From: Phoronis australis
Lineage: Eukaryota > Phoronida > Phoronidae
Length of the DNA: 64,000 nucleotides
Direction of reading: 5' to 3'
Assembly (NCBI GenBank): GCA_002633005.1
Contig: NMRA01000694.1
Coordinates: 46,935-110,934, forward strand
A model generated the notes under the pieces. The model was not told the origin of the DNA. It did not search any database and saw only the letters and a list, made by a program, of their open reading frames with translations. A program made the position numbers and the translations under genes. Shown here one piece after another: positions 36,565-48,906 of the stretch. The stretch's first letter is position 1. Each line of letters begins with the position of its first letter.

Positions 36565-37162
36565 NNNNNNNNNNNNNNNNNNNNNNNNNNNNNNNNNNNN
36601 NNNNNNNNNNNNNNNNNNNNNNNNNNNNNNNNNNNNNNNNNNNNNNNNNNNNNNNNNNNNNNNNNNNNNNNNNNNNNNNNNNNNNNNNNNNNNNNNNNNN
36701 NNNNNNNNNNNNNNNNNNNNNNNNNNNNNNNNNNNNNNNNNNNNNNNNNNNNNNNNNNNNNNNNNNNNNNNNNNNNNNNNNNNNNNNNNNNNNNNNNNNN
36801 NNNNNNNNNNNNNNNNNNNNNNNNNNNNNNNNNNNNNNNNNNNNNNNNNNNNNNNNNNNNNNNNNNNNNNNNNNNNNNNNNNNNNNNNNNNNNNNNNNNN
36901 NNNNNNNNNNNNNNNNNNNNNNNNNNNNNNNNNNNNNNNNNNNNNNNNNNNNNNNNNNNNNNNNNNNNNNNNNNNNNNNNNNNNNNNNNNNNNNNNNNNN
37001 NNNNNNNNNNNNNNNNNNNNNNNNNNNNNNNNNNNNNNNNNNNNNNNNNNNNNNNNNNNNNNNNNNNNNNNNNNNNNNNNNNNNNNNNNNNNNNNNNNNN
37101 NNNNNNNNNNNNNNNNNNNNNNNNNNNNNNNNNNNNNNNNNNNNNNNNNNNNNNNNNNNNNN
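36565..37162. other. Assembly gap (598 N)
   Basis: The gap falls inside the hAT-like element, so any transposase would be hidden here. Open frames that run through it are artefacts. Confidence 0.99.
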
Positions 37163-37980
37163 GGGGGGGTGGGGTGTATAAAGAGAAGAATAAAAAGTTC
37201 GCTAACTTGAACCACAGTTTTGCATCTAGTGCCAGTTTAGTTGCAATAGCTGGCTACGGGTATAGAATACAGGGTTTACAGAACATCGACCTCGGGAACA
37301 TCGGAACAGGAAAACGTCAGTTCTGGGTTATATCGGTCCCGGGACATCGGGTCTTTTATAACCGCTGGGAATCTGAGTTCATTTTCAAGAAACCAGAGCC
37401 AAGCCGGTATACTCTTTCATTTAGGACTGTTGCTGTTCTTTGAAGTGGTGCGCACGCGTGAGTTCACGCACTTGAATCGCTGGAGTAGGCCTACTACGTT
37501 GGCAACAACGTGTGAAAGACAAATCATATTTCGCGCACGTAGCTCCAGAAACAAGTTCTTGGCAACTGAAAGTAAAGACGTGTCCGTTGTTTGGCGATTA
37601 GTAAGGTTGTCATTTTCACTTTGGCTGTCTTAACACGATAAAAAGGAGAAGCACATCTCAGTCTAAGTCACGATTGTCTGCCGGGACCGCTTGCGCGCGG
37701 CGGTGCCGCAGTGCGATAACAGGGATACTGTCGTGAATATTTGGTACATGTAATAAGGACATCTTATGTGAAAAATAAACATTTTTGTCCACCACAAAGT
37801 TTGGTAAGTTGATCGCTTAAGAATTAGTAGAAACACCGTTGTTTTATGAAGTTTTATCACGTGTTAAGCTGTGGCCCGAAACTTTCTCTGGCGAATCCGG
37901 GAATTTACAAAAGTGGCCGAAAGTGTTAGCCAATGAAACGCGTCAAAGATCGATTCTGCATATCCCATGTTCACGCGACT
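37163..37980. repeat. Repeat shared with 62,983-63,815
   Basis: From the G run and GTGTATAAAGAGAAGAAT to CATATCCCATGTTCACGC, this block matches 62,983-63,815 in the same orientation with about 95 percent identity by eye. The match stops sharply after GTTCACGC, where 37,980 continues 'gacttgc' and 63,814 continues 'tcgctgg'. Frames are not conserved between copies. Confidence 0.85.
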
Positions 37981-38265
37981 TGCTTACAAGTCATCGGGAG
38001 GGCTGTTCTCGGATAGTGTTCTTTTGAACTTGGATTTGGCAACAACCAAATAACGGTCAGATTAACAAGAGTTGCTTTGTATTTGCCAGGTATCTGTTAA
38101 GAAGTATAAAAACTCAGCTCGCATTCGTTGGAAATTCCAGGTCACATTTTGCGACTTGACACTAGCTGACAAAAATCTCAGCTCGCATTTCCAAATTTCA
38201 GGTCGCATTTCCAAATTTCAGGTCGCAAACGCGACCTGCAGCTCGTTATGTCGAGCCCTGTCAAT

Positions 38266-40790
38266 TATGCTTGTGGATGATCATGCGGTCTCCTGGCATG
38301 AAAAGTGAATGACGTTAACAACTGCCATGTTGATGACATTAACAATGATCAGGACTTAAATTAACCACAGTGTCTCATTTCATGCTTCATCACAACAAAT
38401 TTTTCCAAAGAACCATTGTTTTCTTACTGAGAGCATTATTCCAGTCTTGACAGGCATTCTATAAGAACTGCAGGCCTGGAATGCTTTTTCGATCTCGCGC
38501 TTCTGAGGTTGCGTAACACATGCGTGGAATTTGTTTTGTTTGTCCAAGTGCATATATTTTTGCACCCTTAATGTAAGCCTGGTAGGACGCTGTTTATTTT
38601 TTCAGCTAGTTATTATCATTGATAAACAAGTACAAAAACAAACAAGTACATCCATTCATTCAATCATGCACACCTCAGGAGAGACCATTCTCGTATCTCG
38701 TATAAAGTAAACAACTGTGACATGGAGTTAACGTGTACATTAAAATTCTCTAATTTCCCATACACAAAATTTTTATATGCAATTAATTTTTTAGCATTAT
38801 TGTTCTTTTAAGTATAATTGTTACAAACTTGTGAACATTAGGTACTAGTGATGCTAATCATTTTGTGAAACCTTGAAACTTTAAAATCATATAGATAACC
38901 GTTCAAAATTATGCATTAAAACGTTTTACTTTTTACTGATTGGTTTGTGAGGTACACAAGTGAAACACCTCTTTTCTGTTTTGATGGGCCTTTAAAAGTG
39001 CTGTTGGGTTTGATACGCAAGGCACATCAAAACTTTAAAGGAGCAATGTACCTTAGTGATGAGGGTAGAACCCAGTGCGAAAAAAGAATACACACATGGG
39101 ATTTCAAGTCCACCTTGTGGGACATTCACGCTCTTGTAACGACCATTTGTGACTGTACAGTCGATGTGACCACCTCATCTTACAAAGTGGTAAAAGACTG
39201 CCGAGTGATCATGATGAACATGGCCGACAGTTATACCGTTTTTGTATAGCCATACTGTGAGGATCGTTGTGTGGGTGATGCCAAAAATATCTGTAATCAT
39301 GTTAGCCCTAAACAGTCGAATGTGTATGTCATATCGAAGTGTTAGCTAGTGTGTGTTGATCTAGGATGGAGCTTGTGGTCTTTCTGAAGTTAACTTAGTG
39401 AACTCACATGTAATGACACTTTTCACAAAGTCTGTGATCATCAACAAATCTATACATTTCTATGCAGTAACAGCAAAACAGACCCCAAAAATAGATTACA
39501 CCTCTACCCGACTCCCCATGACCAGCAGCTACGCAGTGACACCTGTACAGCTTGTGGTCACTTTAAACAAACAGTTCCTCTTTACGAAGTCTATGATTAG
39601 TCCTATCTGAGACACCACAAGTCTTTACATTTCAATATTATAACAACAGGACAAACCCCAACAATAGATTACACCTCTCCCCAACTCCCCATGAATATCA
39701 GCCAGGGTGACGCCTTGACTGGTGGCTGTCTGTTTGAAGACACAATCCTTCACTGAAATTTGCACTGCATCCCAATGTGCAGTCACAAGCATAAGATTAC
39801 ACCTAATCCCCCACCATTAACAATGTTTCCCCGGGCCCCTTGTCATAGTCATCCTACATGGGTTCTCAAAATCGCATGTGGAACATATGGTCGTTTGAAA
39901 AGACTTGACTTTGCGTTGATTTTGTGTCCCAACACTAAATAAAGAATAATGTTCTACTCAGTTTACATTCACTGTCTGTTTAACTCAAACACATTTCATT
40001 CCTCTATTACACATATTTGGTCAACTACACTCATCCCCTTTCAAAATGGTTGGTATTTTTTAAATGATGAACTAAGCTAATAGTTAGTATTATGCGATGC
40101 CTTTGCAGTTTTTGATTGACTGGCTCGTGCCTTTGAGACTGACATGTCTGTAGCTCTAAGCACTCTCAAGTGATACACGGTTGAGAATAGTCAATTAACT
40201 CAGGTCGTTAAGTGCAGCATACATTCTTTTATTTTTTTCGCTTGACACTTACAATTTCGGCCAATGAACACCACTATTCTCAATGAATTCATATACACGA
40301 AAGCGTCAACATACTTGCCCAAATCTGTTCTGTGCCAGGACCATGTGGACAGCTCGTGGCTGGATAGCCTTCACCCGGCTGATTTCACTAAAACGAAAAG
40401 GATTTTCGCTTACTCGGTAAGGCCGCACTGTCAGAGCTCATTAGTAGTTTAGTAGTCGATTACCCTTTTATGATGTGTTGAAATTCAGTGAATTAAATTG
40501 AGCATTTTCAGTGAAAGCACGCTTTTTGGATAATAGCGCGATAAGGGAATTAGTGATGTCTTGATGCAAGTTTTTATTCACTTGGTGAATTACAGTGGCC
40601 AGTGTTGGTTTACCATTATTTAGACAATGTAACGTAAGCATACTCATGACATAAAATCACTTTTGAGTTAGTGGCGAGCTTTGGTGCTCGATTGGAAAGA
40701 CGAATCTCAGGAATCAAATCCCAATGAGACTTGCATTACATTACAAAGAGGGTTTAAATTATTAAATTAAACCATTAATTGCCCATAGCA
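38266..40790. other. Non-repetitive stretch with two weak exon candidates
   Basis: No element ends were recognised. Frame 38,947-39,249 (plus; ETPLFCFDGPLKVLLGLIRK, CTVDVTTSSYKVVKDCRVIM) looks protein-like but has no family match and no second copy. 40,264-40,415 (plus) ends at a CG|GTAAGG donor-like site. The text 'cccaaaaatagattacacctct' at 39,484 recurs at about 39,656 as a short local duplication. I do not call genes here. Confidence 0.3.
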
Positions 40791-40859
40791 GCAGTCAGTG
40801 TTGTGAATTGTTGACTACAAAATAGTGGTTTCACAAGTTTGTCCAAATCTTGTTTATGG

Positions 40860-41270
40860 TAACTCAGTTTTATGACTCAAGAGCTTCCAGTTTACCCAGC
40901 AGTCAGGTGTTGATACAATGTAATACAATATTTCAACTTTCTGATACAATCAAACATGCTACTTACTGAATTACTTTGCTACAGTCCCAAACCAGTTGAT
41001 TTGCATTAGAATTATATCACAGCTTTTTCGGGGGGGAGGGGTCCCATTCTCTGCACATACAGTCATGAGACCACAATCTCCACTTCCTGAGCTTTCACCT
41101 TCAACTGTGCAGGATACTTACCTTGCATGATGCAGTCTTGCTGGCCCACTCTTGAGTTACAGTTTCCCAGCAGACTTGCTTCGAGATACTGGAACTGAAG
41201 TACTGTATTTTTACTTCGCGTATTTTTTTTGCCAAGTACGTTAATTGGGCTGACATCATTTTTATGCACC
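40860..41270 (-). repeat. Dispersed block with exon-like segment, copy 1
   Basis: This block recurs at 42,034-42,245 (partly), 57,225-57,610 and 59,090-59,420. On the minus strand all four share an exon-like segment ending ATGCAAG or ATACAAG followed by GTAAGT, with donors at about 41,121, 42,096, 57,493 and 59,361. In copies 1 and 2 the frame gives KQVCWETVTQEWASKTASCK. The other copies carry indels that are partly in frame. It is probably an exon of a repeated gene or of a transposon. Function unknown. Confidence 0.5.
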
Positions 41271-42032
41271 CACATATTGGGTGCTTATTGCCGTCATCTC
41301 TTCTGGGCATCAGGGCGTCTGGAATCTGCGGCTCTATCTCCTGAACCCATTGAAGGATCTGATTGAAATTTGGCACTATGTTCCTATTTGTTGACGACAG
41401 AGTGCGACGAGTTTCGGACTGGCCGAATACTGCTGTGGCCCACAGTGGCAATTTTATTTTTTTACGTTTGCCTCTGTATCTTCAAAGGTCCCCAACCGAT
41501 TTTCATGAAATTTGACACATAGACATCTATTAATGAGGTGACTCTATCCTCCTGTTTTTGGATGGATTCGAGGCCTTTTGCGCCATCTAATAATGACTGT
41601 CCGATGACTTTTACTACTGTGGCACCTCTTAGTGGTAGTTTTTTTTTTTTGAGCCCATGGCGATATCTCTTAAACCGTTTGCAGAATCTTTACTAAATTT
41701 AGCAAGTGTTGTATATGATGTTGATAACGGACGATGATAACTTTTGGACGAATCTGACTACCGGTGTACCCCCTAATGTCAATTTAATTTTTTTGTTTAC
41801 CTCTGTAATTTAAGATCATCAACAGATACAAAATTTTTCATATAAGAATGTATTGGTGAGATAACGCTGTTCTCCGGTTTTCGTATGGATTTGAGGTTGC
41901 ACCACGTAGTGGCCATTTTTGCTGTTTTCGAGTCTGTTTTTTAGCATCCACCCCTCTATCAGCCAAACCATTCTAAGGAACATGGTTTTGAACGTTGGTG
42001 TGTATGTTCTAAGTGATGATTCGACTACTGTG

Positions 42033-42033
42033 N
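42033..42033. other. Single-N join between direct repeats
   Basis: 41,059-42,032 and 42,034-43,005 are near-copies. The sequence left of the N stops at 'gactactgtg', exactly the point where the second copy continues into 'gcgccacctagtgg'. That is the footprint of two haplotypes placed end to end. Confidence 0.8.
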
Positions 42034-43394
42034 ACAGTCATGAGAACACAATCTTCACTTCCTGAGCTTTCACCTTCAACTGTGCAGGATACTTACCTTG
42101 CATGATGCAGTCTTGCTGGCCCACTCTTGAGTTACAGTTTCCCAGCAGACTTGTTTTGAGATACTGGAACTGAAGTACTGTATTTTTACTTCGCGTAATT
42201 TTTTTGCCAAGTACGTTAATTGCGCTGACATCATTTTTATGTGCCCACATATTGGGTGCTTATTGCCGTCATCTCTTCTGGGCTTCAGGGTGTCTGGAAT
42301 CTGCGGCTCTATCTCCTGAACCCATTGAAGGATCTGATTGAAATTTGGCACTATGTTCCTATTTGTTGACGACAGAGTGCGACGAGTTTCGGACTGGCCA
42401 AATACTGCTGTGGCCCACAGTGGCAATTTTAATTTTTTACATTTACCTCTGTATCTTCAAAGGTCCTCAACCGATTTTCATGAAATTTGACACATAGACA
42501 TCTATTAATGAGGTGACTCTATCCTCCTGTTTTTGGATGGATTCGAGGCATTTTGCGACTTTGACTACTGTGGCACCTCTTAGTGGCAGTTTTGTTTTTT
42601 TTTGAGCCCATGGCGATATCTCTTAAACCGTTTGCAGAATCTACTAAATTTAGAAAGTGTTGTATATGATGTTGATAACGGACGATGATAACTTTTGGAC
42701 GAATCTGACTACCGGTGTACCCCCTAGTGTCAATTTTTTTGTTTACCTCTGTATTTTAAGATCGTCAACAGATACAAAATTTTTCATATAAGAATGTATT
42801 GGTGAGATAACGCTGTTCTCCGGTTTTCGTATGGATTTGAGGTTGCACCACGTAGTGGCCATTTTTGCTGTTTTCGAGTCTGTTTTTTAGCATCCACCCC
42901 TCTATCAGCCAAACCATTCTAAGGAACATGGTTTTGAACGTTGGTGTGTATGTTCTAAGTGATGATTCGACTACTGTGGCGCCACCTAGTGGTAGTTAAT
43001 TAACGAGGTGGCATCATCCTCCTGTTTTTGGATGGATTCGGTGCATTTTGCGCCATCTAGTTGTCATTTGTACGATTTTCAAGTCCGTTTTTAGCGTCCC
43101 CACTCTATCAACCAAACCACTCTAAGGATGATTTTGAAAACTGGTAGATATGTTCTTTGAAGAGGATGGTTGACAATGATTTTGTGATAACTTCGACTGT
43201 GGCACCTCCTATTGGTAGTTTTATTTGTTGTTGTACCCATTGCTGTATCTCCTTTAGGATCTTCATTAAATGTTGCAGATGTATTTATATGAAGTTGATA
43301 ACAATCGACGATGACTTTCGGACAGATCAGACTACGAGTGTGCACCTTAGTGGCAATTTTATTATGTACCCACATATTTATGTGTGGATGTATT

Positions 43395-43475
43395 ATGCGG
43401 TCATCTGCGTCCGTCTGTCCATCCGGCGTCCGTCTGTCCATGCGGCGTCCGACCGGCAAACCCTCCGTCCAGGTT
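43395..43475. repeat. Short GC-rich minisatellite in array C
   Basis: GCGTCCGTCTGTCCAT-type units repeat about three times within a spacer that lengthens one monomer interval to about 245 bp. The spacer text ('acccacatat..tattatgcggtcatc') resembles 41,262-41,310. Confidence 0.6.
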
Positions 43476-45689
43476 CCGGCCTCCACTATCTCCAAAACCT
43501 TCATGTATGTTCATGAAATTTTGCACGTGTTCCTTTCATGAATAAGACGGCATGAGTGAACCTTGGGTTGCATCCGACCACTGGTATGCCCCCTAGTGAC
43601 AATTTTAGTTTTTTTGCATTTACCAGTCCGTATTTTCAAAGATATTCAACATATTTCCATAACATTTGGTATATAGGCACGAATTAGTGAGATGACGCCA
43701 TTCTCTCGTTTTTGGGTGGATTTGGCGTTGCTTGCACCACCTAGTGGCCATTTTTACTATTTTTGAGTCTTATTTTTTGGCATCCACCCCTCTATCAATC
43801 AAACTGCTCTAAGGATGATTGTGAAAATTCGCATATACGTTGTTCCTACGAAGAAGACGGCTGATGATGATTTTCGGACGATTTTGAGAATTGTGGCTCC
43901 TCCTAGTGGCAGTTTTGTTTTTTTGTGCCTATGTCTATATCTCCTTAACGGATTGTAGGATCTTTACTTAATTTAGCGAGTGTATTTATATGATTTTGAC
44001 AATGAATGACAAGGACTTTCAGGTGGATCTGACTACTGGTGTGCCCCCTAGTGTCAATTTTAGTTTTTTACATTTGCATCTTTATCTTCAGAGGTTTTCA
44101 ATGTATTTTCGTAGGCATCTATTAATGAGATGATGCTATCCTGCCATTTTCAGATGGATTTGACATAGTTTGTGCTACCCCGTGGCTATTTCTAGTTTTC
44201 TCGAGTACACACCTATATCAACCAAACTTTTAAGAGGATAATTGTGAAAATTGACATGTATGTTGTCACTATGAAGTGAACTCGTGACGATGACTTTCCC
44301 CACAACTTCAACTACTGTGGCACCTGTTTGTGGCATTTTTTTTCTGCGCCTATGGTGATATTTCTTAAACTGTTTGTAGAATCTTTGCTAAATTTAGCAG
44401 GTGTATTTATGTGATGTTGATAATGAACGATGATGACTTTTGGATGGATCTGACTACCGGTATGCCCCCTAGTGGCAATTTTATTATTTTGTGTTTATTT
44501 TTGTATCTTCAACGATCTTCAACGGATATTTACAGAATTTTGAATATAAAAATGTTTTGATGAGATGACGCTGTTCTCCTGTTTTTATGGATTTGAGGTA
44601 TATTGCAGAACCTAGTGGCCATTTTTGCTGTTTTGGAGTCTGTTTTTTAGCATCCACCCCTCTTAAGCCTAACCATTCTAAGGAATGGTTTTGAAGATTG
44701 GTGTACATGTTCTCAGTGATTTCGATTACTGTGGTGCTTCCTAGTGGTAGTTAATTAATGAGGTGACGCTGTCGTCAGATGGATTCTAGGTTTTTTGCTC
44801 AACTTAGTAGCCATTTTTATTGTTTTCGAGTCCTTTATATGCCGTCTGTCCCTCCATCAACCAAACCACTCTATGTATGATTGTAAAAACTGACATGTAT
44901 CTTCTTACTATGAAGAGGATGATTGACAATGATTTCTTGACGACTTTGGCAACTGTTGCACCTCCTAGTGGCAGTTTTGTTTGTTTTTGCCACCATGGCT
45001 GTATATCCTAAATGCTCTGCTGGTTCTTTACGAAATGTAGTAAATGTATTTAGATGAAGTTGACAAAGGACGACGACCACTTTTGGACAAATCGGTGTAC
45101 TGGTTTGCGCACTAGTGACAATTTTATTTTTTACGTTTACACCTGTATCTTCGAAGGACCTGTATGGATTTCTATAACATTTGGCACATAGTCATCTATT
45201 AATGAGGTGAAGTTGTCCTCGTGTTTTCGGATGGATTCTAGGCTTTTTGCGCCTCTTAATGACAATTTTTATTGTTTTCGAATCTGTTTTTTGGCGTCTG
45301 TCCCTCCGTCAACCAAACCACTCTAAGGATGGTTGTGAAAATTGTCATGTATGTTGTTACTGTGAAGAGGACAATTGGCAATGATATTCTGACAACTTCA
45401 ACTACTGTGGCGCTTCCTAGTTGGCATTTTTTTACGCCCGTATCTCCTAAGAACTCTGCAGGAACTGATGGAAAACGACGACTTTCATACCGATCTGACA
45501 AACACTGTACGCAGCCTAGTAGCAATTTCATTTTTTCCGTTTTTTCCTGTTTCTCTAAAAGTTCCTTCATGAATTTTCATTAAATTTGGTAAATTGGTTT
45601 CTTTTAAAAAAACTGTGACAATTTCCAGTTTTTAGATGGATTCGACATATTTAGCACAATCTAGTGGCCATTTTTACATTTTTCATGTG

Positions 45690-46919
45690 TTGAACCATTT
45701 GCTTTGAAATTTTTCATGTGGTAATATTCTGTGACCAGCTGTTACCAAGTGCTCCTTAACTGCCCCAAAAAGAACGCAAATTGCTGATCTTGCGAGGATT
45801 CTGTGTCTCATTATATTCTGGTCTTTCAGAACAGACGCAGCGTACTTGTCAACGGGATTATTTCCTGTTCTCAACAGGAATCCAAGTTTCTTTTTACACG
45901 TGGAAATATCGAATCAAAGACTAAAAAAACTTGACCAGTGTTAAAAGCACATGGCCAGGAAGCTTGCGCTACATACGTTTACCTGTCATCAAAAATATTA
46001 GTCAGGAACTATCCATTCATGAAACGGGTAGCATAGCATTGGCAAGAAATAAATATTGGCACTAATTTCCGACAGTTTTTATACCATAACAAGATTATGC
46101 ATTATTTTTGTAAGAGGTATTTGGTTAATTATAATTGGTGTTTTTAAAGCCAAAATAAAATGACCTCTGACAGTGAATGCTTTCACACCTATACACTGAA
46201 AAATAATTATCAGGCAGTCACGCCCGCAACCAGCCACATTGTGCCTAATATGGGCCTTACTGAGACAATTGTCGAACCTTTTTTAGCAGATGAGACTAGC
46301 AAGTCCTGAATGAAGGACGTTCTACTTTTTAATGCTTGTGCTAATTTCACGCGCTCGCTTACATACGCAGACGAGCTTCAAAACAAACGTCACATGACAA
46401 CGTGTGTTCGTCCAAAATTTTTTCTCGTCTGCGGGTTGGCCTATGATCATACATTAGATGGCACGATCTATCACAGATTTGGACGTAACCTCCCGTTAAT
46501 CCTGACTCCACGGGAATTTAAGGATCTTAGGGACGGTATCTTGAAAACTGAAGGAGGATTTCAGGTAATTTGCGATGTAATGACTAGAGTTGAAACGGTA
46601 TTTTTATTCAAGCGTTCAAGTTGCCATATCGACGATTGCGAGGCAGTCAGCCAGTGAGTTTTCGCCCCGGGATTTCAGCACAATATTTTTGTAAAATGAT
46701 AGTAATTTAACAGCAAATTTTGATAGCAATGCACCTAAATTTTGTATAAAGTCTGCCATAGGTTACAGATATGCCACAGACTGTAAATATGAATCTTAGC
46801 TTCTGATCAATCACCCGTTTCGGAGACAGGGTTTCAACCGCGTTGGGTTACAGTAAGTGCCCCACTGAAGCAAATTTTTCTAAGCGCCCTCAGAGCGGTT
46901 ATTAGGGTGAATACGGTAT
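45690..46919 (+). mobile_element. AATAAGCGCCC-type element, copy 2
   Basis: This copy matches the element at 49,804-50,909 block by block. 'aaaaagaacgcaaa..ttgctgatct' and 'cagacgcagcgtac' are shared at 45,765-45,900 and 50,085-50,290. 'gtgtgttcgtccaaaattttttctcg' is shared at 46,402 and 50,469, followed by the 'ttttcgccc' block. It ends CGGTTATTAGGGTGAATACGGTA at 46,917. The left end is degraded. The 115-codon frame at 46,310-46,657 is not preserved in the other copies, so I do not call a gene. Confidence 0.6.
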
Positions 46920-48833
46920 TTAAATTATATTGTTAAGAAATGCAAATTTTGTGGAATTTTGTGAAACTACTCTTTTTGTTGAGGTTTTGAACTCGCTTTC
47001 AGAGGATTTTCTATTTTTCGCTTAAGGAGGTCTCCTTTTCGAATTACTTGGGATTTTCTGATGACGCTGTTCCCTTGTTGACTGATTTTTGCTGCACTTT
47101 TGTTGGTTTACCTTGTATTGAACATGACTATATTTCTTACTCATATCTGACACCTTTATTTGTCTTATGAGTGTTTTCATCATGTTCGTCATTGCCACCA
47201 TCACCATCATTGCCATCATCTTCAATCAATTAATTTCGTCAGTTCGGTTGATCATCTGAGCACTCTCGCTTTTTAATCGATGATTTTGACACCAGATCAT
47301 GGCAACCTTGGATTGGCGCTAAGCTAAACATTGAGCACTGAACTTTGTTCATTAAGCAATGTTTTTCTATTTCAGAAATGTGGTAGTGGCATGGCTATTG
47401 TTAAATACATGGCTGTATTGGAAATGTTCTGCAGCCACACTTCTGCTTTTATGTGATGTTGACTATTGACTCAGAAATGTACTTAATGGCTGTTTATTTG
47501 TTTGATTTGATGTTGTAGGCTGTGGCGTTGTGAAAGATGTGGATATGTGGAGGAAACCCTCAAGAGAAAATTGCTTGGAAAGAAGTATGTATTTAAATAC
47601 TTCCTTTGTCTCATTCGCTATCAATTGCTTTACTGGCTGCCAATTGAACATATCTGAATTGATGGTGCTAACACAGCAGCACTGTCTTGGTTAAAAACAG
47701 ATTTGTTCAAACTGGTTGATCAACCCTAAAATTTAACCAGTATATGCATTTGTTAAAGTGAATTTTGTTATCCACAACGAAGGTACATGTGAACTTTCTC
47801 TTAAAGATAATAAAAGCACTTTTTAGCTCTTCAACTATCAATGACCTCACGAAAAATATCTTTTCATTCAAAACTTCTTGACTTAGTTGATAACCGTGGG
47901 AGTATTTCACATTCTAATATGAGCACATATGTGTTTCTTAATGTTTCTTCCGAAAAAATATGTACAAAAAGTAGTGTGGAGCCCAGGAAGCATTATATTT
48001 TGCCCTCTGTGTGTTGATGAATACACACAATTTATGTAGTATTGCATTTAAGTATATACATAAATGCCCCAGGAATTTGAGAAATACATACGAAACTTTC
48101 ATTATTAAGAAAAGGATGTAAATATAGAAGTATGATATAATATTTTGTCGCTGTTAGACTCCTTATTTACATTGTTGGAGTGTTTGAAAAGCTCTGCTCT
48201 TTGATCTTTATTGTGCAATCAAAGAAATTGTTGTCAAATGTCTGGTGTCTCTACAGCAACACTATTGTGAAATGTCTCTAAAATGTGTGTTCACATTAAT
48301 TTACAAACACAGCGAGCTTAGGACACCTCAGATAATCCAGCGGTGTGGTCCAGTTGCATTGGGTCCCGCAATAGTTTGTTAGCCCAGGTTTTACCCACGT
48401 AGCATTGTCACGCCTCTTTTTGAAACTGACATTAGAATGCTTCTGATTTATCAATTTGCTTTATCCAACTAATGCCCTACTTATATGATGTTATTTGCGT
48501 TCAGACAGATATTCATTATGTTAAGTGACTTGTTCCACCACGTAGCAACAGTTTCTCATAAGCTCAGCTGTAGGGCGTCTTAGTACGTCGTTAATATAGA
48601 GAGAATAAACATCAAACAAAGTTGGCAGTCAGTACCCCGTCAATTCCCCTGGAATACGTAATCAAGTCTTTTTTTATTTGAATTAACACTTATCTATTTA
48701 ATTTTAAATTTATTGATATCGAGACGCAAAATGACAGCTTCTGGTGATCATTTATTTGTGAAAGTGTTGCATTGCATGTTGGTAACATACTGAGATATTG
48801 TGCATCTTTTCCAGTTAGGCATGGAAATATGTT
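46920..48833. other. Mostly unique stretch; one exon-like repeat and one SSR
   Basis: At 47,376, after TTTCAG, the phrase beginning AAATGTGGTAGTGGCATGGC is shared with 57,714, 59,561 and 56,400 (all plus strand) and reads MAIVKYMAVLEM. 47,178-47,225 is a small CATCAC/CATCAT microsatellite. Nothing else is supported. Confidence 0.45.
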
Positions 48834-48906
48834 GCAAACAATTTGTCCTGTCAGCACGCCATCTTTTTGGTCACATCACATGACCTAATGACTATATGTC
48901 CGAAAA
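48834..48906 (-). repeat. SINE body fragment
   Basis: Reverse complement of the body of the SINE at 55,795-55,880. Shared phrases are 'ttaggtca(t)gtgatg(t)gaccaaaaagatgg' and 'ctgacaggacaaattgtttgca'. The tRNA-like head is missing. Confidence 0.65.

Larger units (their letters stand above)
36169..38260. mobile_element. hAT-like transposon with CAGGGCTCGAC ends
   Basis: Both ends read inward CAGGGCTCGAC and are flanked by exact TCAAT duplications (36,164-36,168 and 38,261-38,265). Inside each end lie several GGTCGCA / GCTCGCA motifs in both orientations (36,190-36,280 and 38,115-38,245), a typical layout of transposase-binding subterminal repeats. An N gap covers the middle. The right internal part (37,163-37,980) recurs at 62,983-63,815. 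A 5 bp duplication is shorter than the usual 8 bp of hAT elements. Confidence 0.8.
41440..45675 (+). repeat. CTCF-motif higher-order repeat array C
   Basis: Boxes of the form (gcc)acctagtggc recur at about 43,051, 43,201, 43,341, 43,587, 43,734, 43,893, 44,038, 44,173, 44,320, 44,458, 44,604, 44,730, 44,956, 45,100, 45,247, 45,408, 45,508 and 45,650, mostly 135-160 bp apart. Three monomer types alternate. One has 'gtggccatttttactgttttcgagt', one 'gtggcagttttgtttttt' with 'atatctcctta', and one 'gtggcaattttatttttt' with 'tgtatcttcaa'. They form an about 440 bp higher-order unit. 42,979-42,992 holds a perfect CCACTAGGTGGCGC on the minus strand. 41,059-43,010 includes a probably false duplication. 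Confidence 0.85.

Noticed and set aside
36517-37215. Long open frames of 209-232 codons
   Set aside because: They consist almost entirely of N and exist only because gaps contain no stop codons. The same holds for 52,846-53,400.
41101-42426. Two 116-codon minus-strand frames as duplicate genes
   Set aside because: They overlap repeat monomers and the duplication joined by a single N. Only the segment next to the conserved GTAAGT donor has independent support.
46310-46657. 115-codon plus-strand frame as a gene
   Set aside because: The homologous copies at 50,400-50,640 and 51,600-51,900 break the frame, so it is a chance frame in a repeat.
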